The translations under genes and the position numbers were made by a program. From assembly GCF_901709675.1 (NCBI RefSeq), contig NC_051103.1, positions 1,783,501 to 1,847,500 of the forward strand: a stretch of DNA of 64,000 nt, in the 5' to 3' direction. This stretch comes from Syngnathus acus (Eukaryota; Chordata; Actinopteri; Syngnathiformes; Syngnathidae). This document shows, piece by piece, positions 38,201 through 49,118 of the stretch. Below the pieces are notes generated by a model, which saw only the letters and a program-made list of their open reading frames with translations, was not told the origin of the DNA and searched no databases. Within the stretch, counting starts at the first letter, position 1; every line of letters starts with the position of its first letter.

Positions 38201-38213
38201 CGTGTTCGGCCAT
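23202..38213 (-). CDS. myo1d: Unconventional myosin-Id
   Basis: Twenty-two coding exons in transcript order: 38213-38119, 35049-34841, 34572-34479, 34404-34239, 34170-34117, 34052-33957, 33892-33776, 33708-33505, 33443-33298, 33221-33107, 33030-32860, 31447-31377, 31088-31014, 30941-30809, 30747-30581, 30082-29875, 28455-28232, 27946-27808, 27742-27638, 27567-27454, 26987-26833, 23358-23202. Total 3015 nt, 1004 residues (human 1006). P-loop GESGAGKT is at 102-109, switch [12 protein letters not shown] at 154-164 and switch II DIYGFE at 383-388. Two IQ motifs follow from about 695, then a basic TH1 tail to [10 protein letters not shown]. Start [10 protein letters not shown] matches the family. 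It is an actin motor that binds calmodulin and membranes, and family members set left-right chirality in animals. Introns host two SINEs. Confidence 0.97.
23359..26832 (-). other. Last intron of myo1d
   Basis: 3.5 kb intron. It contains two RFX X-box-like palindromes (23533-23546, 25509-25522), a T-run at 24301-24322 and a long purine-rich tract (25541-25920). No exon was needed here to complete the protein. Confidence 0.7.
25541..25920 (+). repeat. Purine-rich (G/A) low-complexity tract
   Basis: About 380 nt in which the + strand is overwhelmingly A and G (runs such as GGGGGGGTGGGGGGG and GGAGAGAGAGG). It sits in the last myo1d intron, so the transcript would be pyrimidine-rich here. Long open frames on both strands in this tract reflect composition, not coding. 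Confidence 0.75.
28456..29874 (-). other. myo1d intron downstream of the IQ-motif region, with SINE fragment
   Basis: 1.4 kb intron. The part next to the IQ exon (28500-28760) is non-repetitive with TAAT cores and a CACCTG E-box, a candidate regulatory stretch. The middle holds a truncated SINE in reverse orientation. Confidence 0.55.
29136..29331 (-). mobile_element. 5'-truncated tRNA-derived SINE (minus orientation)
   Basis: The reverse complement closely matches the body and TTAACTTTAA-type tail of the full copy at 32519-32830, but stops at 29331 and lacks the tRNA-like head, so it is 5'-truncated (196 of about 312 nt). It lies in a myo1d intron. High similarity between the copies suggests fairly recent insertion. 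Confidence 0.8.
31448..32859 (-). other. myo1d motor-domain intron with SINE
   Basis: 1.4 kb intron. Apart from the SINE near its donor end and a CTCF-like motif at 32494-32510, no feature is recognised. A T-run lies at 32233-32247. Confidence 0.6.
32519..32830 (+). mobile_element. Full-length tRNA-derived SINE
   Basis: The head is tRNA-like: A box in TGGCCTAGTGG (32523-32533) and B box GGTTCAAACCC (32566-32576). A non-tRNA body follows (CCTGCTTGGCACTCAGCATT..., GCTGCTGCTCACTGCTCCCC) and then a simple tail of CTTTAA repeats. This is the layout of the abundant tRNA-derived SINEs of teleosts. A possible short target duplication TAACAG flanks it (32512-32517 and 32827-32832). It ends 29 nt from the myo1d exon boundary at 32860. 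It is not a functional tRNA gene, since the acceptor stem and a full cloverleaf are absent. Confidence 0.85.
35050..38118 (-). other. First coding intron of myo1d
   Basis: 3.1 kb intron. It holds a short stretch resembling the end of a common fish retroposon (AGTCAGCTGGGATAG, 35318-35332) and an A-run at 35941-35960. No exon is recognised. Confidence 0.6.
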
Positions 38214-39823
38214 CGTTTCGCTTTGAGTTTCCTGCGAACCCCCAACGTGCGTCCCCAGGTGAGCCGTCCCTACTCCTCCTCACTGCTCGACGCAAACTTT
38301 CTTCTCGCTCATTTTCGAATGAGCAAATTGTGCAAAGGTTTTGTTTAGGTGTCCACAGAATCGACCATGTCAAGTTTACAATTGCATCCTTGTGTCTTGG
38401 TCACTGGCACACAAGCTCAAGGCGGACGGGCTGATCCTCCTCGTGGACGTCCGAGAGACTATCGCAGCCAATAGGAGCACAGCTTGCTCACCTCAAACCA
38501 CGCCCCTAACATGAAAGAGGACGTTTTTTTTTGTTATTTTTTGTCAGCGACATTCTCTTTTACAAAGCACCGTTCCCAGTCTACGCTTCATACTTTGGCG
38601 ATGACTGAGAAGTAGACCACGCAGATGTGGGAGGAGGAATTTTATGGGGTGGGAGCGCCTGCAACTACGTTTGCCCGTCACCATAAAAGGAAAAAAAGTA
38701 GGATTTTCCCTCTGACTTAAAGCGGTCATTTACTGGATGGGCGAGAAGTTAAAAAAAAAAAAAAAAACGACTGGATCAGCAAAACAACTTGTCAATACTG
38801 GTGCAATTGCGCCGTCTTGTGGTCAACTGAGGAAAATCCTCCAACAAAAGTAAACAAGCTGCGCTCTTGTACTTCATGTTACACAAAGTGTATATAAATA
38901 AAAGAAACTGCAAAATAGCTGCAAGCTTCATTCCTAAATTAACTCACTGTTCTTTTGCATTGCACAAGTGTGCCCACCCTCTCAGAACTGCTATCAGTGG
39001 TAATGGTGTTCTTTTAGTGATGATCAGAGATGCAAGTATGGCGAGTGGAGGAGCTCTGCTTGGTCTCACGCAAAAAGATAACAACCAGGAGGAGGAGGCG
39101 TGACCATGTGCAGTCATGCTTGAGATGACATTTCCGCGGCTTCACACTTACTCACCGTTGAGTGTGTCATTCATCAGTAGCAATCACCGGCTCCCCGTGT
39201 CACATTCACTCTTCTCCTGAACTGTTACACTTGCTCTTCAACAGTCATTGGGTGACACAACCAACTGGATGCCCGCCGCCACATTTGGATGGAAGCTGCC
39301 ATCCACTGGTTAGCAAACTGTCAAGTGAGCCTAAAAAATACTGCTTTGACTCAATTTAGTTGTATTTCACTTTTTGGTTTTATATTAACTTCTATGTCAT
39401 ATTTACAGTATTTACAAACACATCAAGCTAAGAGTGCAGTTATAAAAATAAGATTTGGACTGGACATGTCAAAGCACAGTCTGCTAAAAAGAATAAAATT
39501 GATAACACAATGGCTGCTGATAGCATCAGATGACTGTTTGTTCAAAGGCGTGCATGAGAAAAGGGCTTTGGGGTCCTTCACAGATGTTTTTTTTTTTTCT
39601 GTCTCAGCACCTTCCTTGTTCTGACCCGACAACTCCATTCGCCGGACTCCCGAACCTCCCCTGACCATCCGTGGCAAAAATGACACGCTACTGCTAAGAC
39701 AAGTGAGAGCAGGCACTTGTCTGATTGGTCAATGATGGCGGGAGGGGCGGGGCTAAAAGACGTTCAGGAGGGCTTTTTCGGGACGCGGCGGGAGGGAGTG
39801 GTTCAGATGGCCAGGACTTGGCT
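38214..39823 (-). other. myo1d upstream region and pdk2 3' region
   Basis: 1.6 kb between the myo1d start and the pdk2 stop, both genes on the minus strand. A CAG-G acceptor-like site about 18 nt upstream of the myo1d ATG suggests a separate 5' non-coding exon. A CTCF-like motif lies at 38809-38822 and an A-run at 38750-38767. I see no clear AATAAA for pdk2 within 200 nt of its stop. Confidence 0.5.
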
Positions 39824-42800
39824 TCACTTTCCCACCTTGTGGTTGCTCAGGTCCAGCGGTTCTCTGCTGGGGATGCACCAGTCGTCCGCCTCCTGACTGA
39901 CTTTGTAGTTCCTCAGCGCCGTCTTGTTGTACACCGGCAGCCTCTCGATGGAGTCCGTCGACAGCGCCTGGAAACCAGTTTGACACATTCCAATATTCCA
40001 CCCCAAAAAAAAAAAAAAAGCTCTTGAAGCTGACCTTCAAGTAGATGATGGCGTCGGTTCCATGACCCTCCATGGAGTAAAGCTGCAGGTCGCCCTGGAA
40101 GTACTTGGCGTAGAGACGCGAGATGGGAAGCCCGTAGCCGAAGCCGGCCTGTGTGCAAGGAAGAACGTCTTTTAAAAAAAAAAAAAAAAATTCCTATTGG
40201 AAAAGGCCGTTGTCACGTAATGTGTTGGACGCACCAGCGGCGGTCGGGCGTGTTCTCCCATCTGCGGTGTGGGGGCGGTGGAGTACATGTAGCTGAAGAG
40301 ATTTTCGATGCGGCGGAAGGGAACGCCGCCGCCCTTGTCGCTCACCTGCCAAGAAGGAAAAACAACTTGCTTTGACTTTGGAGTCAGCTTCTCTTTTGTT
40401 TATGTTCCTTGTAACCACGGCGACGCACCTTAATAGACATGTCCTCTCCTCCGAGAGACACCAAAACCCGGATGGCCGGCAGCTCTCTGTTCTCGTGGGT
40501 CTCGATGGTCGCCCTCATAGCGTTCTGATGACGACAATAAAGACCATCGTTAAGCGATGCTATTGGTCAGTATCATGAGGATGAAGGATTTGTTTACCTT
40601 GAAGAGCTCGAACAGCATGTGATACAAATGCGACGGCACATACACGATGCTGATGGGCTGCCGTGTCTTCTTGACTGAGCAGGGGACAAAAAAAAAAAAA
40701 CAATCGCCATTTAAATGTCATCAACCACGGCAGGCTGATTATCTCCGTCAATATTTGTCCGGCCCGCTCGGCCATTACTTTTGCTCGAGTGCTGCTAAAC
40801 TTAGCGGCAGGCCCTCCATGAAGGGGCGGGAGGGGGGTTCCATCTGGCCCGAGCACTTTGCGTCGAGTGTGTACACAAGCAAAGCTTAACCTGTTTATTC
40901 TTGAGTTCAATTCCTTATATTCCTTGAATCCGTTCAAAGAAAAAAAAACAACAATGCTCCAAAAAGGATCCCAGACGCCAGACGAAACGTGGTCACGTCA
41001 TTTCCATCAAGCAAGTGGAGATGATCAAATTTGAGCTGAAGTTTGTGATCGAGGAAATGGACAGACGACAGCACTCACTGTTGATCTCTTGTAGAAGAAG
41101 CGGAGGCGAGTGCAGATAGTATTCTTCACACAGCATCTTGGCGCTATGAAAGGCATCTGAAAAACAAAACTGATTTTTTTTAACAAATACATTTAGTGAA
41201 ACCCAAATAATAACACCGTCGTCTTATTTGTGCTTCACTGTACACAAATTCAAGTCTTTGCATTTGTTTCCAGGGTAAAGTACCCTTAGTTGCCACAAGA
41301 GGGCGACAAAGACAGCGACCCGCTGGCATCAATTTTTCACAAACTAAAAACAAGGCCAACATTTACCCTGCACCACGTCGCCCACCTGGCAGTGTGGGTC
41401 GATGCTGCCGATGGTGTTGGGGTGTACCGGGTTGGTGGTGCCGTCAAAAATGAGAGCTGGCGAGACACAAAGAAGAGCTTTCAATACATCCGGACTCACA
41501 GGGTGGCGGGATCCGTCGTCACGGTTACGCACTGTGCTGGTTGATGAGCATCCGGATGGAGATGCGGCTCATGTAGAAGCGGTCCAGGAAGTACTGGATG
41601 TTCTGATTGGTGACGGCATCCTGCGGGAAGACTTCCTTGTATTCCATGACACCCTGAGCCATGGTGGGCACCACATCGTTGTGCCGGTTCCGAATGGTCA
41701 CCAGGGCGTCCACGAACCTGGAGGACGAGTAACACGTCGAATAAATAAATACATTTGCAAAATGGATCAGACGACCGGACGAAATGGGACTTACTCGCCG
41801 AGAACTTTGTGGTCATCCGGGTTCTTGTGGAGGAATTCAAGGATCTCCATCAAACTTTGAACGTACCTGCCAACGCATGCAAGGCAGGAAAACGCGGTCA
41901 CATAAGGAGAAAGTGGGCTGAAGTTCACAGCCGAGGAGGAACCCCCACCCTTTTCTCTCCCCCTCCCCCAAGTTTGCAGTTGCTGCTCCAGCTGAAGCGA
42001 GCACAACTTGGTCAAAGGCTGCCGTTGTTATTCCGAGTGTGTGACGTAAGTGGACGGTGTGTTGAAAATTGAGGTGAGGTGAATCCATTGAGTGTCTTCT
42101 TTCTTTTTCTATTATTTAAAGCTGCTAACGGCGTCTAGTCTACAGAATAATTAAGAATCTAGTTCAAACAAGACACACAAACACTGACCAGCTTTGCACG
42201 GTTTGTACGGAGGGCGTGGTGAGCAGCTTGTCGGGCAGCAGGTTAATCTCCTTCATGATGTTGGACAACCGCACTGGCAGCTCCTGCCTCAAGAAGGCAA
42301 AGGAGGTTTTCTCGCAGGCGTTGATGGATCCTGCGTGGACATACAAAATGGCATCACTGTAAGTGTCAGGGAGTGGAAAATATTTATTTTAGTTGGAATG
42401 TCATCCAAGCAATAGTTATAAGCATGTCAGGTGACCACATCTTTTGTTACCATTGGGAGATTAATTCTTTTTTTTTTTCTTTACAACGCCCTTAAATGAC
42501 ATCATACATGAGAGTACTTTTACAAACAATTCTGTGGTGGCCTTGACGTCACACAAGTCATACACATAATATGTAGGCGTCTAAATCGTCCGAGAGAAAT
42601 TCCTGAGATCTCCGCCTCTTTCCATATCTGACGCAATAATGAAACCAAGTGACCAGCATGCGGGGCAGTCCAACTGCGGCACATTGAATTAAATGACATT
42701 TTTTCGCACATGCAACACAATCTGCAATGCAATGTCGGTTGCATGCATCTCAATCCGACCGACACTCACCGAAGTCGAGAAACTGCTTCATGGAGAGCGG

Positions 42801-42887
42801 TGAAGGGGAGAATTTGGAGAAATGCTCGATGTGTTTCGGAACACTCGCCAGCGCGGCGTTTTTCATAATATAGCGAACGAACTTCAT
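39824..42887 (-). CDS. pdk2: Pyruvate dehydrogenase kinase, isozyme 2-like
   Basis: Eleven exons in transcript order: 42887-42770, 42330-42189, 41866-41795, 41717-41533, 41456-41367, 41156-41079, 40674-40598, 40524-40429, 40345-40235, 40148-40035, 39967-39824. Total 1227 nt, 408 residues (human PDK2 407). It is a mitochondrial-matrix protein kinase of the GHKL fold that phosphorylates and inactivates the PDH E1-alpha subunit. Seen: [21 protein letters not shown] near the N-terminus, [10 protein letters not shown] with His123, N-box ELFKNAMRA with Glu251 and Asn255, G1 box DKGGGVP at 289-295, G2 box GFGYG at 325-329, and the C-terminal DW motif at 390-391. [14 protein letters not shown] and the N-terminus favour isozyme 2 over 1, 3 or 4. 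The basic N-terminus fits a mitochondrial presequence. Confidence 0.93.
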
Positions 42888-43200
42888 GTTTGATTCTGTA
42901 CCAGCTGGTCTCGGCTGCCGAAATGCTGGTTCTGGCTGCAGCAGAATCGCTGCTTGTCTATCGCTGAAGCGATAACGGCGAATAGCCAACCGGCGGCCGG
43001 GTTTTTAATTTATCGACCAAAAGAGCCAATAGAAGCTGCGGAGCGCAGTGGCGAGTAGCCAATAGGCGGTGAGATTGTTTTTATTTACACCCTGTTGGAC
43101 CAATAGAAGCTGTGAAAGGCGGGGTTACGTTGTCTATTTATTTTCCGGGTGAACCAATAGGAGCTGCGTGGCATGATTCGTTATGTGTCTGCATGGAGCT
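42888..43200 (-). promoter_or_regulatory. pdk2 promoter region with four CCAAT boxes
   Basis: CCAAT occurs at 43026-43030, 43059-43063, 43100-43104 and 43154-43158, all in the same orientation (inverted relative to pdk2). Three share the longer context CCAATAGRAGCTG. The nearest is about 140 nt upstream of the pdk2 ATG. NF-Y binding is inferred from the motif. No TATA box is evident. Confidence 0.5.
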
Positions 43201-45263
43201 GGACAGCGTCACCTTTGACCTACTTTGGTGTTCAGAAACGTTGACAAAGTCGTGCACCCGTATATTCTCGTTTAACATCTGGATATCTAGAATGGAACAG
43301 AAGAGTTTTTATTGTTATTGTATAGTGCAGTTATAACGAAAATAGGGTGGAACTCTCACAAGTGGTGGGAAGTGTACGTGGTAATAAACATGCAAAGGCA
43401 AAGTGATGTTCTCAGGTGAACCCAAGTACACGTTGCTTGCAGCACGTCTGCTCTGTTCAATATTTACGTAATGTTTTGAAAAGTCAACAAAAAGAGACAA
43501 AATACTCAGAAACATTTTGTCTGGTAGTGAAACCCGGCCATGCATGGACTTCATGGGCCGAATAGGCGGGAGAAGATTCCGTGGAAAATTGCCAGAGTTG
43601 GTTTTGAACCGAAACGCTTCTCTCAGGGAACAATGTGTTTCGTTCGACATCACACATTCGTGTTATGTAAACTGATGCTGAGTCGGGATTGTCCTCACAA
43701 AGCCGTCGCCTTGTTGTTGTTCATCGAAACATGAGTGAGCGCGCACACGCAAGCACATATAATCGTTGTCATGTAACGTTTTGGAGTCAAGTCAAGTGCC
43801 CTAACCGTTTTTTTCTGTGCCGTGGGCCACTTTTTCAACTGTACAACCAAAAATTCTCCACTGGGCAGAATGTGTTGAGGAGGGGTTATATTACAACACG
43901 CCACCCCCTCCCCACACTAGTAGTTTTCCGTCAGCTGGCATTCCTACTACGAGCTGGGCCATATTATGGACCGGGTCAGTGGGGGCAGCGCCCAGAGCCC
44001 AGAGGTCTCAGGACCCCGGGAAGGGAGGCTAAAGCGATGCAGATGCCGGTGCTAGTGCCAATTGCTATGTCAGAGGACCTCTATTCTCTGAGGGCGACAG
44101 TACTTTCCAAAACATCCGCCCACTATCAATTCACATGGTTGCGCAGTCCAGTGCCTTACGTGTATGTGTATTCCTGCCCCGCAGCATGGCTCATGAGAAA
44201 GTGAGCCCAATTCATATTTATATAAATTATAATAATTATATTATATTATATTATATTATATTGATTATATAGATTATATAGATTATATTATAAATTATAT
44301 TATATTAATTCTATTATATTATATTATATTAGACTTTATTTTACTCTAATAGACTTTATTTTAAAATGGTTTAAGCATGTGCTTCAGACTATAACCACGA
44401 GAGGGCGACAAAGCAACTCAAAACATCAATCTACCATCAATTTACATGGTTTTGCAGTTCATTGCCTTACGTGTAAATGTATTTTTGCCCTGCAGCATGG
44501 CTCTTAAGAAAGTGAGCGCTGAGAAGAACGACGTGTGCGATATAGGCGTACTAGTTTACGGTACTTCATTGGCTATATTTATATTTATATACACTCACAC
44601 ACGCCTCAAATTGGAGCGACATTCCGCGCGTTTTTCTTTACACACAGAAAGTCCATTGTTTTAATCTGGGCGATTTAAGGTCAATTTGGACATTTTGCAA
44701 GGAGCACTGTCATCTAGTGGAATAAAAGTAGAATGCAAGAATGCCCCTTCTGGTGCGCTTTCTTTACTGATGCTAATTTTTGACTGAGCGCATTCTGACA
44801 TCTGAGCAGGGGTGTAAATCTGTGATCTTTTCTTGACAACGACGCCAGGGATGAATCAGTGAGGATAAGGGGATGCGAAACATCACAAGGCAGCAGGTTA
44901 TATAGCGGCGCTTACATAAGAAACACCCACCAGCGTGTTATTTATTGTACACGTTGCCTGACTGGCTGGCTTGCCTGCTTGCTTTTCCCCCAAAATAAAA
45001 CCAACAAGTCCAAAAGGAGTAGCTGACAGAACACTCAGTCTGCCATTTTGGTTCGATGCTGCCATTTTAGGGTCATTGTGGTCATTTCCCTTGTTTTGAA
45101 AATTCAACCCTTAAAGTCAATTTTACTATACAACATGAAACGTGGTCGGGATGACAATCACAAAAAAAGTCCCGACAATCTATGCCCCATCTGAGTTGAC
45201 ATCATTACTTTTGTGCAGACTGCATAATAATATTATAATGAAATACGTCCTTCGTCATTCTTA
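43201..45263. other. pdk2-tbkbp1 intergenic region
   Basis: Non-coding. It contains a 117-nt segment present twice (44090-44206 and 44401-44517) separated by a TTATA-type low-complexity tract (44218-44345), and a CTCF-like motif in the second copy (44395-44409). No gene is recognised. The predicted reading frames here lack family similarity that I can see. Confidence 0.5.
44218..44345. repeat. AT-rich tandem (TTATA)n tract
   Basis: Irregular tandem TTATA/TTATATTA units over about 125 nt, almost free of G and C. It lies exactly between the two copies of the 117-nt duplicated segment. Confidence 0.8.
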
Positions 45264-45591
45264 ATGAATGTGGCGTCATCACCAGCAAGAGAGACTGACG
45301 CTGCTATTCGGGCGACATCATCAGCATCATCAGCATCCTCCTCCTCCTCCTCCTCATCCTCATCCTCATCCACAGAGCGCGATGTGAGGCTGAGTCGCGC
45401 CGCACACGAGCGACTACAGGCGGCGTGCTTGTGCTTGGCTCTACGGTCGCTTCCATTCTGCCACTCCGGAGAGCGAAGAGGAGAAAGAGGAGGAGGAGGA
45501 AAGAGCGCCTTTTCTCGCGCCTACGTGCCCGCTTGGCGCACGCCGCACCCGGCCATGGCCCTGACAGCGGATCGGTCCGCGACATCAGAGC
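45264..45591 (+). promoter_or_regulatory. Putative 5' non-coding exon/promoter of tbkbp1
   Basis: GC-rich segment with a TCC/TCA simple repeat (45341-45375), a well-placed ATG at 45555 (GGCCATGGC) and a consensus donor GTGAGT at 45592. Spliced to the acceptor at 49109, the small frame from 45555 would end at TGA (49112-49114), four nucleotides before the tbkbp1 ATG, forming a 13-codon upstream ORF. This assignment rests on position and splice signals only. Confidence 0.35.
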
Positions 45592-48252
45592 GTGAGTTCA
45601 AATTGCATCCCGTATCTTTGCTCGTGGACGCGCAGCCATGTTGGCTTGCTGTTGCAATATATACACTCGTGCACACACGCACGCGCGCAGACAGCGTCAT
45701 GTCCCGGTACAAAACGTTCCAGTGTGTATTTTTTTCTACGTGCTTTTGGAACATGGTTACAATATGAGAAGCACAAGCAGGCAGGATGATATGAGGAGGA
45801 TGGAGAGGAGCACTCTGCAAAAGTATAGCCCACGTTAGGCACTGGAGTAGTTGCAAAAGGCGCTCAAAACAGTCTTGAACGTCACAAAGTTGAGTACAAA
45901 TATGAACTTTGCAAGCATGAAAGCTGACAAAAGATAAAACAAACAAAACTCAACTCAGCATCTGAGCAAATCATAGAAAACCCCGAAAAGTGGTCAAGGA
46001 CGCCCTCTAGTGGTTAGGAGAAGAATAGCAAGGCCATCTGAGCAATCTTTTTTTTTTTTTTTTAAATCAGTGTTGTCATCGCAGAGGATTTGACAGCTTT
46101 TATTTTGAGCCTCTTAATGCCATCTGAACATTTACGTGTGCGAGTCTGTGCGGTGTTGACGCAATCAGGGTGAGAAAATGGCTATCTAAGCAGCAGATGT
46201 GTCGACTCTGTGGAATGAAGCTAAATCATACCCCAGCTGTCAACTAGCAGGCCTTGTTCTTGTTGCTCAGGTGCATTTCCAGTTTTTTTTTATGCAGCCC
46301 CGCCGGGCAGGGGCCTTGCAACTCTGAATGTTACTACGATAGCAAGCGCTAACAACGCTAAACATGTAGCAACGACTTTTGCAAAGACTTTTTTTGGGAG
46401 TGACTCCAGCGCTCGGCGGAGCCACGGGGCTGAGCTTTGACACAACATACGAGATCATTTATCTCACTCTGCAGCATCATCACCTCTGGGCACACGACAC
46501 ACGCTCGCTCTCACACATACAGCACACACGCATGCGCAGAGGAAGTCAGGTTGGTTGTTTAATTTCACACTTAAAGGCCCAAATGATTATTTTCGGTGTC
46601 GTTGGTTTTTATGTGACGTGCAGCCCAGACAGTGGCAGTCAGGCGGCTTGTGTTGTGCAAAGAAAGTGCTGACGCAGGCGTCCAAAAGCGACTCTTTGAT
46701 GATTTGTGGAAACAACACCTCCGCCGTTGGCAGCTCGAGTGGGAAGACGCTCGCGTGCATACTTTGGATTCGCCGCCGCCGCCTTTTCACAAGGGCAGAG
46801 CCGTCGAGGAACGGATAGCATGTCTACCATGCCATTATTTGTCCAGATGTTCGATCAATGCATGACGAGCTCTAATCTGATCTCCACCAAGTCTCATCCG
46901 ATTTTCCGAGAGCGAATTTCCAGGAGAGAGGATGCCGGCGGGCCGTCTGAAAGCCTCCGCTGACACCTTTATGAGTTACCACCGAGCCGAGGCGCTCGGG
47001 CGGTGCAACCTCCCGTCACCATGGCGACCCGGAAAGAGGACAAAGTAGGCAATTGAGCGGGCGGGAGGAAGGAGGAGGCGAGACAAAGGAAAGCCAGAGG
47101 AGGCAAGGCCATTGCTCAGGCAGCAAAGAAACTCCCGAAGGCCGAACGAGACGTTGGAATGCAATGACTTGGACGGACGCGTCACATGACCACCAAATGT
47201 GTAAAGTGTTATGTTGGATATAACTTTGGACGCTGGAGCCAACAAAAATATCTTCCCCCTGTGGTGCTCCCGTTTTGCTTTCTACTATTGGTAGTCTACT
47301 TCCAGAAAATCCGCCCATGCTCAGCAGGGATCTGCTCAGTCTTTTTTTTTTCTTCTGCTTTGCAAAAAAATATGCAGGTAACCCACTTGCCTGTCGCCGC
47401 TTGCCGGGCTGCCCGCATTCCCCAATGGAGCGCCTAAAAATATCTACTCGCGCTTCCCAGTCGGTCCCAGCAACGTTTCGTTACGTTATTGTGGCTGGCT
47501 GGAATGAAAATGCGGGAAGTAGAGACAGAGTGTGCTGATGGTCCAGTCTAACATCTGGATAAAGTTCAGTAAGTTGCAAGAGAATCGTGATGACACCGTC
47601 TAATATCCGGAATGAAATCAAGCGGACATCACCATCCAGCCGATGTCGCCGCTCCTTCAAGCATTACCCTGTCACGTCATTAGCGCTTTGACTGCTCACG
47701 CCATCTCGTGATAAAGACACAGCGGGCCCGGTGAAAAAAAAAAAGACAGCCGGGTTGCCGTGGTTACCACAATAATAGCAAGTGACACCGAGAACAATCG
47801 ACAGTCTAAAATCCATTTTTACTTCTGCATTTTTTTCGAGTCAATACACTCACAGGTCAGATTCCCCTCCTCCCCCTAGAGACCACCTTCTGCGATCACC
47901 CCCCACTCCCCCCTCCCATCCACCTCTCTGTGCAGCGTAGAGGCACAACGAAAGCGCCCTTGGACAAGGACGCCCGCAAAGGCACACGTGCAACCTCAAC
48001 ACACACACGCGAGCAATCTGCATTCAAAGCTGTGACTTCCTCCAAGTTGAACATCAGCGGCATCTGCTCACAACCATGCCTAATGCATGAACGACATAGT
48101 ACATACATACATAAAGCGTGTGTGCGGGGGCGTGTGCGGAGGCGCCTGCTTACGTGCGAAAACGTGTCACAAGGAACACAAGAGTGCAGTCAGTGTGAAT
48201 TTGCTTCTGAGGAGAACTTTCACGCACGCACACGTCAGCCGCTTGCTTTTGC

Positions 48253-48282
48253 GATTGGCTGGCGACCAATCCAGGGTGCAGC
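48253..48282 (+). repeat. Short retroposon-like fragment
   Basis: The text GATTGGCTGGCGACCAATCC followed by AGGGTGCAGCC resembles the very common teleost dispersed sequence 'ggctggcgaccagtccagggtg'. It is only about 30 nt long, so family assignment is uncertain. Confidence 0.4.
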
Positions 48283-48656
48283 CCGGCTTGCCGGGACAGG
48301 GCACGAGCGTCGTCTAAAACGAACAGATCATGGAAGGGATTCCATTTGTGTGCCCGCAAGCCATGAAACAACATTTGACGGATTCACTTAATAAGGTCAG
48401 AGAGGCGCTGCGTATGGATCTGCTGGATTGGATTAGCACATCGATACTGGAGCCTCCGTGTTCCAAATATACACACCCGGTCAAATATTTGGCAAACAAA
48501 GAACGTCTGGAGCGATTTATCTCATTATACAAACAACGATTCTGATGAAGAACGAATAGTCGTCAAGGGTCATTCGGCTAGGTCGCATCCAGTGAATACG
48601 ACGTTTCTGAGTTACGCCACATCGGCCGGCATGAGTTCGCTGCGAGGTGGGCCCGA

Positions 48657-48676
48657 GGGGGGGGGGGGGGGGGGGG
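48657..48676. repeat. Poly-G run (G20)
   Basis: Uninterrupted run of 20 G on the + strand. Assembly length may be unreliable here. Confidence 0.9.
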
Positions 48677-49038
48677 CGCAGATGGCCTGATGCCGCACCG
48701 GCGTGGAGGACGCAGCAGATGAAAATAGCTCCGGGGGCGACGGCTGACTCACGGCGCTAAGTGGCTGCAGCAGCGGGAAGTCACTGGCACTACGTGACCA
48801 GCCAGCCACTCTCAGTGTTGTCATCACAGGTGTTTCTCCTCATCGGACCAATCCTCTTTTATCTCATTTACATATTAGCAGTGGTTCGGTCGGTCTACTT
48901 ACAAAACTGATTTCGCGATCGGCCTGTTCCCCACAAATACTCGACATGGTCAAGAGTCTATCGAGTCCGTCCTGCCAAATTTAGTAGGCCTAGATGTGCT
49001 TGTGTCTCCTTTGAAAGCAAATTGGTTCATATTTAATG

Positions 49039-49041
<3 letters not shown>

Positions 49042-49105
<64 letters not shown>
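49042..49105 (+). repeat. (TG)n microsatellite at the tbkbp1 acceptor
   Basis: Thirty-two uninterrupted GT/TG dinucleotides that run directly into TTCAG, the acceptor of the first tbkbp1 coding exon at 49110. It replaces the usual polypyrimidine tract. Confidence 0.95.
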
Positions 49106-49106
<1 letters not shown>

Positions 49107-49118
49107 CAGGTTGAGGAC

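Larger units (their letters stand above)
45592..49109 (+). other. Presumed 5' intron of tbkbp1
   Basis: It contains a T-run (46049-46063), an RFX-like palindrome (47015-47028), a retroposon-like fragment (48253-48282), an unassigned 71-codon frame (48330-48545), a G20 run (48657-48676) and a terminal (TG)n. It is intronic only if the upstream exon call is right, otherwise intergenic. Confidence 0.4.

Noticed and set aside
43689-44204. 171-codon plus-strand open frame upstream of tbkbp1
   Set aside because: It has no recognisable family and its last part runs into the duplicated 117-nt segment. No splice or promoter context supports it.
45264-45767. 167-codon Ser-rich frame at the tbkbp1 upstream GC-rich region
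   Set aside because: The Ser run comes from a TCC/TCA simple repeat and the frame reads through a consensus donor. A 5' non-coding exon explains the region better.
49042-49105. CRISPR-like or satellite array
   Set aside because: It is a pure dinucleotide microsatellite with no spacers. Nothing in the window resembles a CRISPR array, operon or prophage.
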